Of a stretch of 17,628 nucleotides of DNA, positions 1-6,559 are shown piece by piece; positions within the stretch are counted from its first letter, which is position 1; the number at the start of each line of letters is the position of its first letter. The notes beneath the pieces are model-generated. The model was not told the DNA's origin. It saw only the letters and a list, made by a program, of their open reading frames with translations, and ran no database searches. The position numbers were made by a program, and so were the translations under genes. Source of the DNA: CAZISM01 sp964541895 (GTDB lineage: Bacteria; Zhuqueibacterota; Zhuqueibacteria; Residuimicrobiales; Residuimicrobiaceae). Location: positions 1 through 17,628 of the forward strand of contig CAZISM010000109.1 in the NCBI GenBank assembly GCA_964541895.1, given 5' to 3'.

Positions 1-760
1 GGCAGCCGTTTATGTGACCGGAGGCCATCACATCAAATTCGAACGCAATGTTTTCGCAAATCTCGGCGCCACAGCACTGGACTTGCATTATGGCACGCAC
101 GACAATCTGATCATCGGCAACGTGTTTTATGACATCTCCGGCACCGGCATCATGCACAGCAAATTCTCTGAAGATCATGAGGTCCATACCACGGTCTATA
201 ATCCGGAGGATCAGCGCGAGATCTGTCGCAACGACACCATCAGTAATAATTTGATCACTCGCATCGGCCGCGATTATCCGGGTTGCTGCGGCATCGCCTG
301 CGGATTTCCCCGTTCTGTGGTCATCGAACACAATGAGATTTATGATGTACCCTATTCCGGTATCAGTGTGGGTTGGTCGTGGATGGATGCGGACAATGCC
401 ATGGCGGATAACCTGGTACGGAACAACCACATTCACCACGTACTGCAACTGCTGTGCGATGGCGGCGGGGTGTACACTCTGGCCAGACAATCCAATAGCG
501 TCATCGAAAAGAATTATATACACGATATTGGCCGCTCGGAATGGGCTGTGGGTTCGAAAAATAACGGCATTTTTCTCGACCAGGGTTCCAACGGACTGAC
601 CGTGGCCCATAATGTGTTTGAAAAACTGACGGAAGAACCGATCCGTCACAATATGACCGGCACGATTGTACAACTTCAAAATGGTTACAGGGACCACGGT
701 GTGATCGAAAATGCGGGATTGAAGCAGGCCTATCGGGATATTCTAAAACTGGTTCCGTGA
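1..760 (+). CDS. right-handed parallel beta-helix protein, 3' part only
   Basis: The reading frame is open from the left edge of the window to TGA at 758-760, so the 5' end is missing and the GTG at 14 is probably internal. The visible part, about 250 residues, is built from repeating turns with the N-x-I/V/F pattern of pectate-lyase-like beta-helices: NLIIGNVFYDISGTGI, ISNNLITRIG, VIEHNEIYDVPYSGISV, VRNNHIHHVL, VIEKNYIHDIG and VAHNVFEKL. Such folds usually bind or cleave acidic polysaccharides outside the cell, or serve as surface proteins. The frame ends in a short helical tail (GLKQAYRDIL) typical of the last residues of this group. No catalytic residue set can be assigned from the fragment, so lyase activity is not claimed. 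It fits the glycan-degrading theme of the rest of the window. Confidence 0.8.
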   Translation, partial: AAVYVTGGHHIKFERNVFANLGATALDLHYGTHDNLIIGNVFYDISGTGIMHSKFSEDHEVHTTVYNPEDQREICRNDTISNNLITRIGRDYPGCCGIACGFPRSVVIEHNEIYDVPYSGISVGWSWMDADNAMADNLVRNNHIHHVLQLLCDGGGVYTLARQSNSVIEKNYIHDIGRSEWAVGSKNNGIFLDQGSNGLTVAHNVFEKLTEEPIRHNMTGTIVQLQNGYRDHGVIENAGLKQAYRDILKLVP

Positions 761-958
761 TCGCTTGAAAAGAGTGATGGAAAATTTGATTTTGCCGGGT
801 GCCTGAAAATCGAGGGAATCATCTTCTGATCCCATCTGTGCCGAGTGGTCGATGCTGAATCCCGAGTGCGGCCAGGCGCCCATTCCGGCATGTTGCATTT
901 TGTGAACGGCCGCAACCTGGCACGGCGGCATGAGGGCGTGTTTATCGAGAGGAATCAG
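743..958 (-). other. possible small ORF or gene remnant with non-standard start
   Basis: An open minus-strand frame of about 70 residues has a protein-like composition (LIPLDKHALMPPCQVAAV..., ending KRSRNQF) and codon choices like its neighbours. It overlaps the end of the converging beta-helix gene by 18 bases. A very strong Shine-Dalgarno, AGGGGAGG, sits at 971-964 on this strand. The only usual start codon nearby, GTG at 964-962, overlaps the SD, while CTG at 958-956 and ATT at 955-953 lie at normal spacing. An in-frame TAA lies upstream near 1006. I do not recognise the family. It could be a small gene with a CTG/ATT start, the tail of a decayed gene, or chance. The opposite strand is also partly open here. 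Confidence 0.3.
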
Positions 959-997
959 GTTCACCTCCCCTGCGCGCCCTGTAAAGCATAAAGACCG

Positions 998-1010
998 ATG
1001 CGGAGCGCAT
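998..1010. repeat. small inverted repeat ATGCG-GAG-CGCAT
   Basis: A perfect 5-bp inverted repeat with a 3-base centre lies between the porin terminator and the strong Shine-Dalgarno at 964-971. It could be an operator half-site pair or chance. Nothing else supports a function. Confidence 0.25.
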
Positions 1011-1047
1011 TAAATTAAAGAGGATGGGCTGGTTCGCGAAATAGTGG

Positions 1048-1089
1048 AAAAGACAGAGCGCCCTGCCTGCGCCGGCGGCACGGCGCTCT
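1048..1089 (-). terminator. Rho-independent terminator of the glnK-amt-porin operon
   Basis: Read on the minus strand, a stem AGAGCGCC/GGCGCTCT (1082-1089 with 1055-1062) encloses a second stem, GGCA/TGCC arms at 1077-1080 and 1064-1067, and is followed by GTCTTTTCC. It begins 13 bases after the porin stop codon. The T-run is short (four), but position and orientation fit an operon end. Confidence 0.75.
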
Positions 1090-1101
1090 GCGGGAACACG
1101 A

Positions 1102-1794
1102 TTAAAACGTATAACCGGCCGCCACCCAAAAATTATTGCCCATGGCCTCCTTTGAGGAGATCGCGTAATTCCAGCTGACGGCAAATTTCTCAGTAACCGG
1201 TTTGGCTGCAGTAAAAACCAGCAAGCCGACCGGATCTTTATCAGCCGGCACCCACCAGCGCGAGGAGTAGGTGCCATAGGCCGCCAGCACGCTCCAGGTG
1301 GCACCCGCTTTTTTGATTCCGGTTGTGCCTTCAATCCAATACAGGGAGCTGTTGGCATCATAGTCCGTACTGGCTTGACTCGGCACAAAGTAGCCGGTCA
1401 GGCCCAGCGCGCCGAATGACACTTTCCCGTACAACTCTATTTCGAAATCTGCGCCGGCGTTGAACGCCTCGAACATGTCATACGAATAAATGATGGTCCC
1501 GATGGCGCTTTTGACAGCGCCGCTGCTCAGGCTCAGCTCTACGAACGGATCCGTTTCAATCTCTGTGTCACCGCCGAAATCAACGCTGGAAACCCAGAGG
1601 CCGGCACTGAGGGATTTGGCCGCAAAGGCGGCGTACATCTGCAGGGCCGGGCCGTTATTTTGCTTGTTGCCGCGATAGACATAGGTGCTGACCCCCGTAA
1701 CATTTCCCGTAAAACTTTTCTCCGCAAGCAGGGCCTGCACGATAAGCAGGACCATACCTGTCAGTATGACTGAAACGCGTACCCGATTTAGCAT
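1102..1794 (-). CDS. TorF/Gcw_chp-family putative outer-membrane porin
   Basis: A protein of 230 residues with a signal peptide (MLNRVRVSVILTGMVLLI..., likely cut after ALLA at residue 24) and then alternating amphipathic beta-strands ending in a C-terminal aromatic residue (AGYTF), as expected for an outer-membrane barrel. The segment GNVTGVSTYVYRGNKQNNGPALQ-type after the signal, with its S-x-Y-x-x-RG motif, is the hallmark of the TIGR02001/TorF putative porin family, whose substrate is unknown. The start is the ATG at 1794, because GGAGG lies 5 bases before it; the in-frame ATG at 1806 contains that GGAGG and has no SD at normal spacing. It is the last gene of the operon with glnK and amt, about 110 bases after amt and just before a terminator. 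This suggests an outer-membrane partner for nitrogen uptake. Confidence 0.82.
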   Translation of the reverse strand: MLNRVRVSVILTGMVLLIVQALLAEKSFTGNVTGVSTYVYRGNKQNNGPALQMYAAFAAKSLSAGLWVSSVDFGGDTEIETDPFVELSLSSGAVKSAIGTIIYSYDMFEAFNAGADFEIELYGKVSFGALGLTGYFVPSQASTDYDANSSLYWIEGTTGIKKAGATWSVLAAYGTYSSRWWVPADKDPVGLLVFTAAKPVTEKFAVSWNYAISSKEAMGNNFWVAAGYTF

Positions 1795-1846
1795 AGTTGC
1801 CTCCATAATAAACCGTTGCGATTGTATCTCCTGGATTGATCCACCA

Positions 1847-1893
1847 TGCCGGGGCAGGCCTCCTGGCTTTGGAGCCGGCGGTCTGTCCCGGCA
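1847..1893 (-). promoter_or_regulatory. intercistronic RNA hairpin between amt and the porin gene
   Basis: In the 108-base gap between amt and the porin gene, TGCCGGG (1847-1853) pairs perfectly with CCCGGCA (1887-1893). The 33-base loop can itself form GGCT/AGCC around TTGG. There is no T-run, so it does not look like a full terminator. A structure here could lower porin expression relative to amt or protect an upstream mRNA end. The pairing is seen; the role is inferred. Confidence 0.4.
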
Positions 1894-1902
1894 GGAACGT
1901 TA

Positions 1903-3261
1903 TTACTGGGTGGTAAAAATCTGAAATCCGCTGTATGCTTCCATGCCGTGTTCACCGATGTCGAGTCCGCGCAACTCTTCTTCTTCGCTGACACGGATGC
2001 CCACGGTTTTCCGGATGATGGTGAAAAGCAGCATTCCTAAACCAAAGGACCAGGCAAACGCAGATCCCACGCCGAGCGCTTGCACACCCAGCAGCTTAAA
2101 GCCGCCGCCGTAGAGCAGTCCGTTTTTGACATCAAAAATGCCGACCAGAATCGTACCCAAGGCGCCGCACACGGCATGTACGCTGATGGCGCCGACTGGA
2201 TCGTCTACCTTTAAAGTCTGATCCACAAAGTATACGCTCAAAACCACCACGACACCGGCAATGACGCCAATGGCGATGGCGCCCATGGGAGACACATTGG
2301 CGCATCCCGCGGTAACGCCCACCAATCCGGCCAGCGCCCCGTTGAGCATCATGGAACCATCCGGCTTTTTGCTGATAATCCAGGAGGTGAGCATGGCCAG
2401 GACCGCGCCCGCGGCTGCGGCCAAATTGGTGGTGATGGCAATTCGTCCGATGGCGCCGTCGCCGACGGTGGTGCTGCCGGGATTAAAACCGAACCATCCG
2501 AACCAGAGAATAAAGACGCCGAGCGCTGCCAGGGGGATGTTGTGACCGGGAATAGCGCGCGGTTTGCCGTCGGGCCCATACTTGCCGAGCCGCGGGCCGA
2601 CCACAATCGCACCAGCCAGCGCCAGCCAGCCGCCGATGGAGTGCACTACCGTGGAACCGGCGAAATCGACAAAGCCCATCTTTTCCAGCCAGCCGCCGCC
2701 GTCCAGGAGGGAGCCCCAGGCCCAGGAGCCGAAGACAGGATAGATGATCAGAGAAATGAACACGCTATAGAGGAGATAGGCGGAAAATTTTGTCCGCTCT
2801 GCCATAGCGCCCGAAACGATGGTGGCCGAAGTGCCGGCAAAAACGGTCTGGAACAGCAAAAAGGTCCAATTCCAGTCTTTGCCCAACACATCGGTGCCCT
2901 GCATAAAGAAATGCGTGGTTCCGAAAAGGCCGTTGCTTTCGCCGAACATCAAACCAAAACCGATTGTGAAATAGACCAGAGAGGCAACGGCAAAATCCAT
3001 AAGGTTCTTCATCATGATATTGACGTTATTTTTCGCACGCGTAAAGCCGCCTTCGACCATGGCAAAACCGGCCTGCATGAAGAACACCAGGAAAGCGGCT
3101 ACGCAGGTCCAGATCACATTAATGCTGTTTTGCATGGCCTCTTCGACGCCGGCGGCGGTTTTGGATTCTGCGCCGGCCGAAACCGCTTCCTGACCATAGA
3201 GAAAGGCGCTGCCTGCCAGCAGAAACAGAGCCATCAGGGCCCAAACTTTTCGAGATTTCAT
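1903..3261 (-). CDS. amt: ammonium transporter, Amt/AmtB family
   Basis: A 452-residue inner-membrane channel for ammonium. An N-terminal signal peptide (MKSRKVWALMALFLLAGSAF, cleavage likely before QEAVS) is followed by about 11 membrane segments. Family marks are GAMAERTKFSAY near 151-162 and the twin pore histidines H207 (in FVDFAGSTVVHS) and H362 (in ISVHAVCGALGT). D199 matches the conserved structural aspartate. The tail GLDIGEHGMEAYSGF is the usual cytoplasmic Amt ending, where PII proteins bind. The start ATG at 3261 has GAGGAGG close upstream. The gene lies 52 bases after glnK on the same strand, and the sigma-54 promoter upstream implies induction under nitrogen limitation. A canonical member with nothing missing. 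Confidence 0.97.
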   Translation of the reverse strand: MKSRKVWALMALFLLAGSAFLYGQEAVSAGAESKTAAGVEEAMQNSINVIWTCVAAFLVFFMQAGFAMVEGGFTRAKNNVNIMMKNLMDFAVASLVYFTIGFGLMFGESNGLFGTTHFFMQGTDVLGKDWNWTFLLFQTVFAGTSATIVSGAMAERTKFSAYLLYSVFISLIIYPVFGSWAWGSLLDGGGWLEKMGFVDFAGSTVVHSIGGWLALAGAIVVGPRLGKYGPDGKPRAIPGHNIPLAALGVFILWFGWFGFNPGSTTVGDGAIGRIAITTNLAAAAGAVLAMLTSWIISKKPDGSMMLNGALAGLVGVTAGCANVSPMGAIAIGVIAGVVVVLSVYFVDQTLKVDDPVGAISVHAVCGALGTILVGIFDVKNGLLYGGGFKLLGVQALGVGSAFAWSFGLGMLLFTIIRKTVGIRVSEEEELRGLDIGEHGMEAYSGFQIFTTQ

Positions 3262-3313
3262 AAATCCTCCTCAATCACTGCAGATTATTCATTGCAAAGA
3301 AAAGCTCAGCGAC

Positions 3314-3655
3314 TTAGCCTATGGCGTCGTTGCCGGTTTCACCGGTGCGGATGCGGATGCATTCCTCCAGATTTGTGACGAATATCTTGCCATCGCCGAT
3401 TTTTCCGGTGCGGGCGCCGGCGATGATGCCTTCCACCGTGGGTTTTACATAGGCCTCGTTTACCGCGATCTCGAGGCGTAATTTTTTCAGCAGATTCACT
3501 TCAATGTCTGCTCCTCGATAGGTTTCATGATACCCCTTTTGTTGACCGCACCCCAACGCATTGGTGACAGATATTTTGAATATCTCTCTTTCATAGAGAG
3601 CCTGCTTGACGGCATTGAGCCGTTCAGGCTGAATATAGGCTACGATGAGTTTCAT
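3314..3655 (-). CDS. glnK: P-II family nitrogen regulator (GlnK-like)
   Basis: A 113-residue PII signal protein that senses 2-oxoglutarate/ATP/ADP and normally plugs the neighbouring Amt channel. The start MKLIVAYIQPERL at 3655 is set by AGGAG seven bases upstream; an in-frame extension to 3691 would add 12 residues unlike PII. The B-loop (ARTGKIGDGKIFV, about 82-94) and the C-terminal RIRTGE motif (about 101-106) are intact. The T-loop reads QQKGYHETYRGADIEVNLL, so Y46 is kept. The residue at position 51, the uridylylated tyrosine of E. coli GlnB/GlnK, is isoleucine. Control is therefore probably by ligands alone or by another modification. It is the first gene of the operon, behind a sigma-54 promoter. 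Confidence 0.95.
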   Translation of the reverse strand: MKLIVAYIQPERLNAVKQALYEREIFKISVTNALGCGQQKGYHETYRGADIEVNLLKKLRLEIAVNEAYVKPTVEGIIAGARTGKIGDGKIFVTNLEECIRIRTGETGNDAIG

Positions 3656-3719
3656 AGGTTCACTCCTTTTTTTGCTGAGCCTCGTCGACAAGGGCTGTGT
3701 TAAAATTTATGATCACAAA

Positions 3720-3735
3720 AGCAAGCAGTGTGCCA
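3720..3735 (-). promoter_or_regulatory. sigma-54 (RpoN) -24/-12 promoter of glnK-amt-porin
   Basis: On the minus strand the sequence is TGGCACACTGCTTGCT. It matches the sigma-54 consensus TGGCAC-N5-TTGCW at every fixed position, with the invariant GG and GC correctly 12 apart. The predicted transcript start near 3709 leaves a leader of about 54 bases before the glnK ATG at 3655. In enteric bacteria glnK-amtB is driven by sigma-54 with NtrC. Here only a half-site like NtrC's (TGGTGCA, 3878-3884) is visible, so the activator is unknown. Confidence 0.85.
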
Positions 3736-3817
3736 TACCTTTTTATAAGTCAATCGTCGTTGTTTCTTATATATTTGAGCTTTTCATGTACCATCGGCGA
3801 TGATTTACAAGCCATCC

Positions 3818-3856
3818 TTTTTGTAGTAATCGTATAATCCGTATACTTTTTTGTAG
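3818..3856 (+). repeat. TTTTTGTAG direct repeats (third copy at 4088-4096)
   Basis: TTTTTGTAG occurs at 3818-3826 and 3848-3856, exactly 30 bases apart (about three helical turns), and again at 4088-4096. They lie about 110-150 bases upstream of the predicted sigma-54 transcript start, where activator sites usually sit. The third copy directly precedes the GIY-YIG remnant. They could be activator sites or simple AT-rich chance repeats. Confidence 0.35.
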
Positions 3857-4104
3857 GTCTTGTCTTTTTTCAGGCCCTGGTGCAAAACCATCCCGGCAAA
3901 GGCCGGATATTCTGTGCCATTTCCCGGGCCAGACAGGAGACGAGATGGAGGATCAGGCGGCATTGATGCAAAAAATTACCGCAAGTGCGGGCGATATGCA
4001 TTATTTTTGATTCGCTCCCGCCGCTGCAAAATAAGCAGGTGCTGAAAATCGATTCCAACACAGCACCACGGTAAAATTTGCTCTACGTTTTTGTAGGAAT
4101 TATC

Positions 4105-4254
4105 ATGCCGTATTACGTTTTTATCGTGAGTTGTACGCGAGTCAACAGGGCCAGGGCCGGTCCGTGGCATCTGAACGCAGGCGGGGGAGACGACCGTTGG
4201 CTGAAATACTGTGAGAGGGCTGCCCGCCGGCGGAACATCAACACGGCCGGATAA
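4105..4254 (+). pseudogene. degenerate GIY-YIG nuclease-domain remnant (UPF0213-like)
   Basis: A 49-residue ORF starts MPYYVFIVSCT, which closely resembles the start of small GIY-YIG (UPF0213/YhbQ-like) proteins, typically M-x-YYVYI-x-x-C. It is preceded by TAGGA six bases before the ATG. Later, WHLNAGGG at about 21-28 resembles the HLNAGRG stretch and KYCERAARRR resembles the KYTRARRP stretch of that family. The middle that should hold the GIY motif (LYTG-x-T) and the catalytic arginine region is missing. About five extra residues sit before KYC, and the frame stops far short of the usual 80-100 residues. This looks like a gene broken by deletion and small insertion. The resemblance rests on short motifs, so it remains tentative. 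Confidence 0.45.
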
Positions 4255-4339
4255 GTGTTGACAAATTGATATATTTTTCGTAAAGAATATTGAATCGTTA
4301 TAGCTGCAAGAAGGACAGCAGCCGTCGATCTTGCATAAA

Positions 4340-4486
4340 ATGATCAGCCTCGACAGGGACAAAGCGACAAATGCCGGTATCGAACGCATGACCATCCAGG
4401 TTGCGTCACTTGAAGGCCACGACCTGAAACATGGCTTGATGGAGGTGATGACGGCGTTAAATATTCTTGACGGGCAAGTGCACTAA
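4340..4486 (+). CDS. small hypothetical protein, unidentified
   Basis: A 48-residue frame starts MISLDRDKATNAGIERM and ends ILDGQVH. Its composition is protein-like, with mixed charged and hydrophobic residues, but the family is not recognised. The frame is open upstream to a TAG at 4301-4303, and no good Shine-Dalgarno lies at normal distance from the ATG (the nearest is AAGGA at 4311-4315). A TTGACA at 4258-4263 with a weak TAAAGA 17 bases later could be a promoter. It may be a gene fragment like its neighbour at 4105. Confidence 0.3.
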   Translation: MISLDRDKATNAGIERMTIQVASLEGHDLKHGLMEVMTALNILDGQVH

Positions 4487-4544
4487 CTTTGGCGGGTCTG
4501 CTAAAAGATATGATGATGCGATAAACGCACAACAGGAGGTGCTT

Positions 4545-4628
4545 TTGACACCAATATGCTCGGCTCGTTCAGTCCGTTACGCAACAGGTCGGTATAAAAG
4601 ATTGATGGTGCATGAGGAGGCTGATTGA
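4545..4628 (+). CDS. possible leader peptide coupled to the sulfatase
   Basis: AGGAGG at 4534-4539 lies five bases before TTG at 4545, opening a 27-codon frame that ends at TGA 4626-4628. That stop overlaps the sulfatase start (TTG 4625-4627) as TTGA, and the sulfatase Shine-Dalgarno (4614-4620) lies inside the frame. This arrangement would allow translational coupling. The peptide (LTPICSARSVRYATGRYKRL...) matches nothing I know, and no amino-acid run suggests attenuation. Confidence 0.35.
   Translation: MTPICSARSVRYATGRYKRLMVHEEAD
4614..4627 (+). promoter_or_regulatory. ribosome binding site and TTG start of the sulfatase
   Basis: GAGGAGG at 4614-4620 lies four bases before TTG 4625-4627. 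An in-frame TGA directly precedes the TTG, so no earlier start is possible. The next ATG (4652) would delete the twin-arginine motif, so TTG is the likely start. Confidence 0.8.
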
Positions 4629-6028
4629 ATCGCCGCCGTTTTCTGAAAACAATGGGCGCAGGCTTGAGCCTGATGCCTCTGGCCGGTTCATGCGCGGTAT
4701 TTCGGAGCAAACCCCTGAACGTGCTCTTTATCGCCGTCGATGACCTCAACGACTGGGTGGGCTGCCTGGCCGGGCACCCTCAGACGCGAACTCCGAACCT
4801 GGACCGTCTGGCCTTACGCGGCGTGCTCTTCACCAACGCCTATTGCGCCGCGCCGGCCTGCAATCCGTCCCGCGCCGCCCTCATGACCGGCATCCGGCCG
4901 GCTTCATCGGGAGTGTACCACAATTCGCAACCCTGGCGGAGCAGTCCGGTTCTGAAAAACGCCGTCACCCTGCCGCAGCATTTTCGCCAACACGGCTATA
5001 AAACCATGGGCAGCGGCAAAATCTATCATGATGCGTTTCCTGATCCCGCTTCCTGGGACTATTACTGGCCGGCCCTTGATCGCCAAAAGCCGGCCGATCC
5101 GCTTCCACCGAACCGGCCGATCAACGGCCTGCCCGATCCCGGACACTTTGATTGGGGACCTCTGGCCAACGGCAAACAAGAGATGGGCGACTGGCAGGTT
5201 TCGGATTGGGTCATCGATGAATTGAAAAAAAGTCACGACAAGCCTTTTTTCCTCGCCTGCGGCTTTTTCAAACCACATCTGCCCTGGTATGTGCCGCAGG
5301 AATATTTTGACCGGTTTCCTCTGCCGGACATCATTCTGCCTGAGTCCAAACCGGATGACCTGGATGATATCCCCGAGGCCGGCCGCGCCATGGCCCGTCC
5401 GGAGGGTGATCATGCCCGGGTCATCCAGAATGACCAATGGCGCCAGGCGGTCCGGGGTTATCTGGCCGGCATCAACTTTATGGATGAATGTCTAGGCCGG
5501 GTTCTGGATGCGCTGGACCACAGCGCTTATCGCGACAACACCGCCATTGTACTCTGGTCGGACCACGGCTGGCATTTGGGCGAAAAATTGCACTGGCGCA
5601 AATTCGCCCTCTGGGAAGAGGCCACGCACAATGTGTTGCTTTTCTCGATCCCCGGAGTGACCAAAGCGGGCGGCCGTTGCAGCACACCGGTCAATCTGCT
5701 GGATATTTATCCAACGCTGGTGAATGTCTGCGGGCTGACAGCGCGGCCGGAATTGCAGGGCCAGAGTCTGCTGCCGTTGCTTCAGGATCCGAACGCCGCC
5801 CGGGAACAGCCTGCGCTCACCACCCACGGCCGGAATAACCATTCGTTGCGTTCTTCCCGATGGCGCTATATTCGTTATAAAGACGGCTCCGAAGAGCTGT
5901 ATGATCATGATCGCGATGATCTCGAATGGAGCAATCTGGCCCTGGATCCGCACTATGCTGATGTGAAAAAAGATCTGGCCAGGTTTCTGCCTGAGGAAAA
6001 TGTCGGAGATATACCCGCTGCGCGATGA
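4625..6028 (+). CDS. sulfatase, iduronate-2-sulfatase-like (S1 family), Tat-exported
   Basis: A 467-residue type I sulfatase hydrolysing sulfate esters, probably of polysaccharide sugars, outside the cytoplasm. The N-terminus MNRRRFLKTMGAGLSLMPLAG is a twin-arginine signal; C23 after LAGS is a weak lipobox. Metal ligands D39-D40 (VDDLND) and the sulfatase signature CNPSRAALMTG follow, with C79 converted to formylglycine. Other conserved sites are K132/H135 (GSGKIYH), H218 (KPHLPW), D313-H314 (SDHGWHLGE) and K326. The wording of these motifs matches the iduronate-2-sulfatase-like branch (S1_7). The tail (RWRYIRYKDGSEELYDHDRD) is the usual C-terminal subdomain. No formylglycine-generating enzyme or anSME is in the window, so maturation must come from elsewhere. 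The exact substrate cannot be read from sequence. Confidence 0.95.
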   Translation: MNRRRFLKTMGAGLSLMPLAGSCAVFRSKPLNVLFIAVDDLNDWVGCLAGHPQTRTPNLDRLALRGVLFTNAYCAAPACNPSRAALMTGIRPASSGVYHNSQPWRSSPVLKNAVTLPQHFRQHGYKTMGSGKIYHDAFPDPASWDYYWPALDRQKPADPLPPNRPINGLPDPGHFDWGPLANGKQEMGDWQVSDWVIDELKKSHDKPFFLACGFFKPHLPWYVPQEYFDRFPLPDIILPESKPDDLDDIPEAGRAMARPEGDHARVIQNDQWRQAVRGYLAGINFMDECLGRVLDALDHSAYRDNTAIVLWSDHGWHLGEKLHWRKFALWEEATHNVLLFSIPGVTKAGGRCSTPVNLLDIYPTLVNVCGLTARPELQGQSLLPLLQDPNAAREQPALTTHGRNNHSLRSSRWRYIRYKDGSEELYDHDRDDLEWSNLALDPHYADVKKDLARFLPEENVGDIPAAR

Positions 6029-6274
6029 ACCGCGCAAAAAACAACGATTCGCAGAGCCGGCCAGGTGGATCGCACCTAATCCTCCGGGCATGCTCGGGAA
6101 TTTCCGGCAATCGCGTCCGGCTGATCCGATTATAACTCGGAAGGGGCAGAACGTTGGTGTGTTACGCGTTGGTATTAGCGCAAAATAATTAGATGATGGT
6201 TGACCCGTTTGAGGTCTGACGTTTAGTTCCGGCTTTTCCGGGCTGGCGTGTCAGGGGTACACTGAGGAGGTAAT

Positions 6275-6559
6275 ATGGCGGATTCCATCGGCACCGCGGT
6301 ACGAATTGAGATTATAAAAATCATGGGTAGCGGCACATGCCCCTCCGGATTCGAGGTCGGGCGCACCTGGATCGTAGCTGACGGGCTCTGCCCGGCAGGC
6401 ATGTGCGCGTGGGCATTCAACGCCATACTGCCGTTCATTACCACACTGCGCTTCAATGGCAAATTCCCCTGGCGCGAAGAGCCGCTTGCCCGCGTCTGCT
6501 GTCCTGATGCCGACAATCCGGTCGTCTTTCAAGTGACGCCTGAACCTGACATGGAATGA
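6275..6559 (+). CDS. TIGR04076 family small protein
   Basis: A 94-residue cytoplasmic protein of unknown function. Nearly every motif of the TIGR04076 family is present in order: VRIEIIKIMGSGTCPSGF, a variable strand (VGRTWIVADGLCPAGMCAWAF), NAILPFITTLRFNGKFPW and the C-terminal VCCPDADNPVVFQV. The conserved cysteines include C22, those in LCPAGMC and the C-C pair near 75, which suggests metal or redox chemistry, but no reaction is established. GAGGAGG at 6264-6270 lies four bases before the ATG. It stands alone, with 246 bases before it and about 300 after it, so no operon partner suggests a role. Confidence 0.9.
   Translation: MADSIGTAVRIEIIKIMGSGTCPSGFEVGRTWIVADGLCPAGMCAWAFNAILPFITTLRFNGKFPWREEPLARVCCPDADNPVVFQVTPEPDME

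Larger units (their letters stand above)
3656..4624. other. long divergent intergenic region
   Basis: About 970 bases separate the minus-strand nitrogen operon from the plus-strand sulfatase. The left part (about 3690-3870) is distinctly AT-rich and holds the sigma-54 promoter. The rest holds three TTTTTGTAG repeats, a likely GIY-YIG remnant (4105-4254), a small unidentified ORF (4340-4486) and a possible leader ORF (4545-4628). No convincing full-length gene is present, and I matched no known riboswitch. Confidence 0.6.

Noticed and set aside
3868..3884. NtrC binding site upstream of the sigma-54 promoter
   Set aside because: Only one half (TGGTGCA, 3878-3884) matches; the other arm does not fit the TGCACC-N5-GGTGCA pattern.
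3976..4395. 139-residue minus-strand open frame in the divergent spacer
   Set aside because: No Shine-Dalgarno and no recognisable motif. It is antisense to the GIY-YIG-like stretch and looks like a chance frame.
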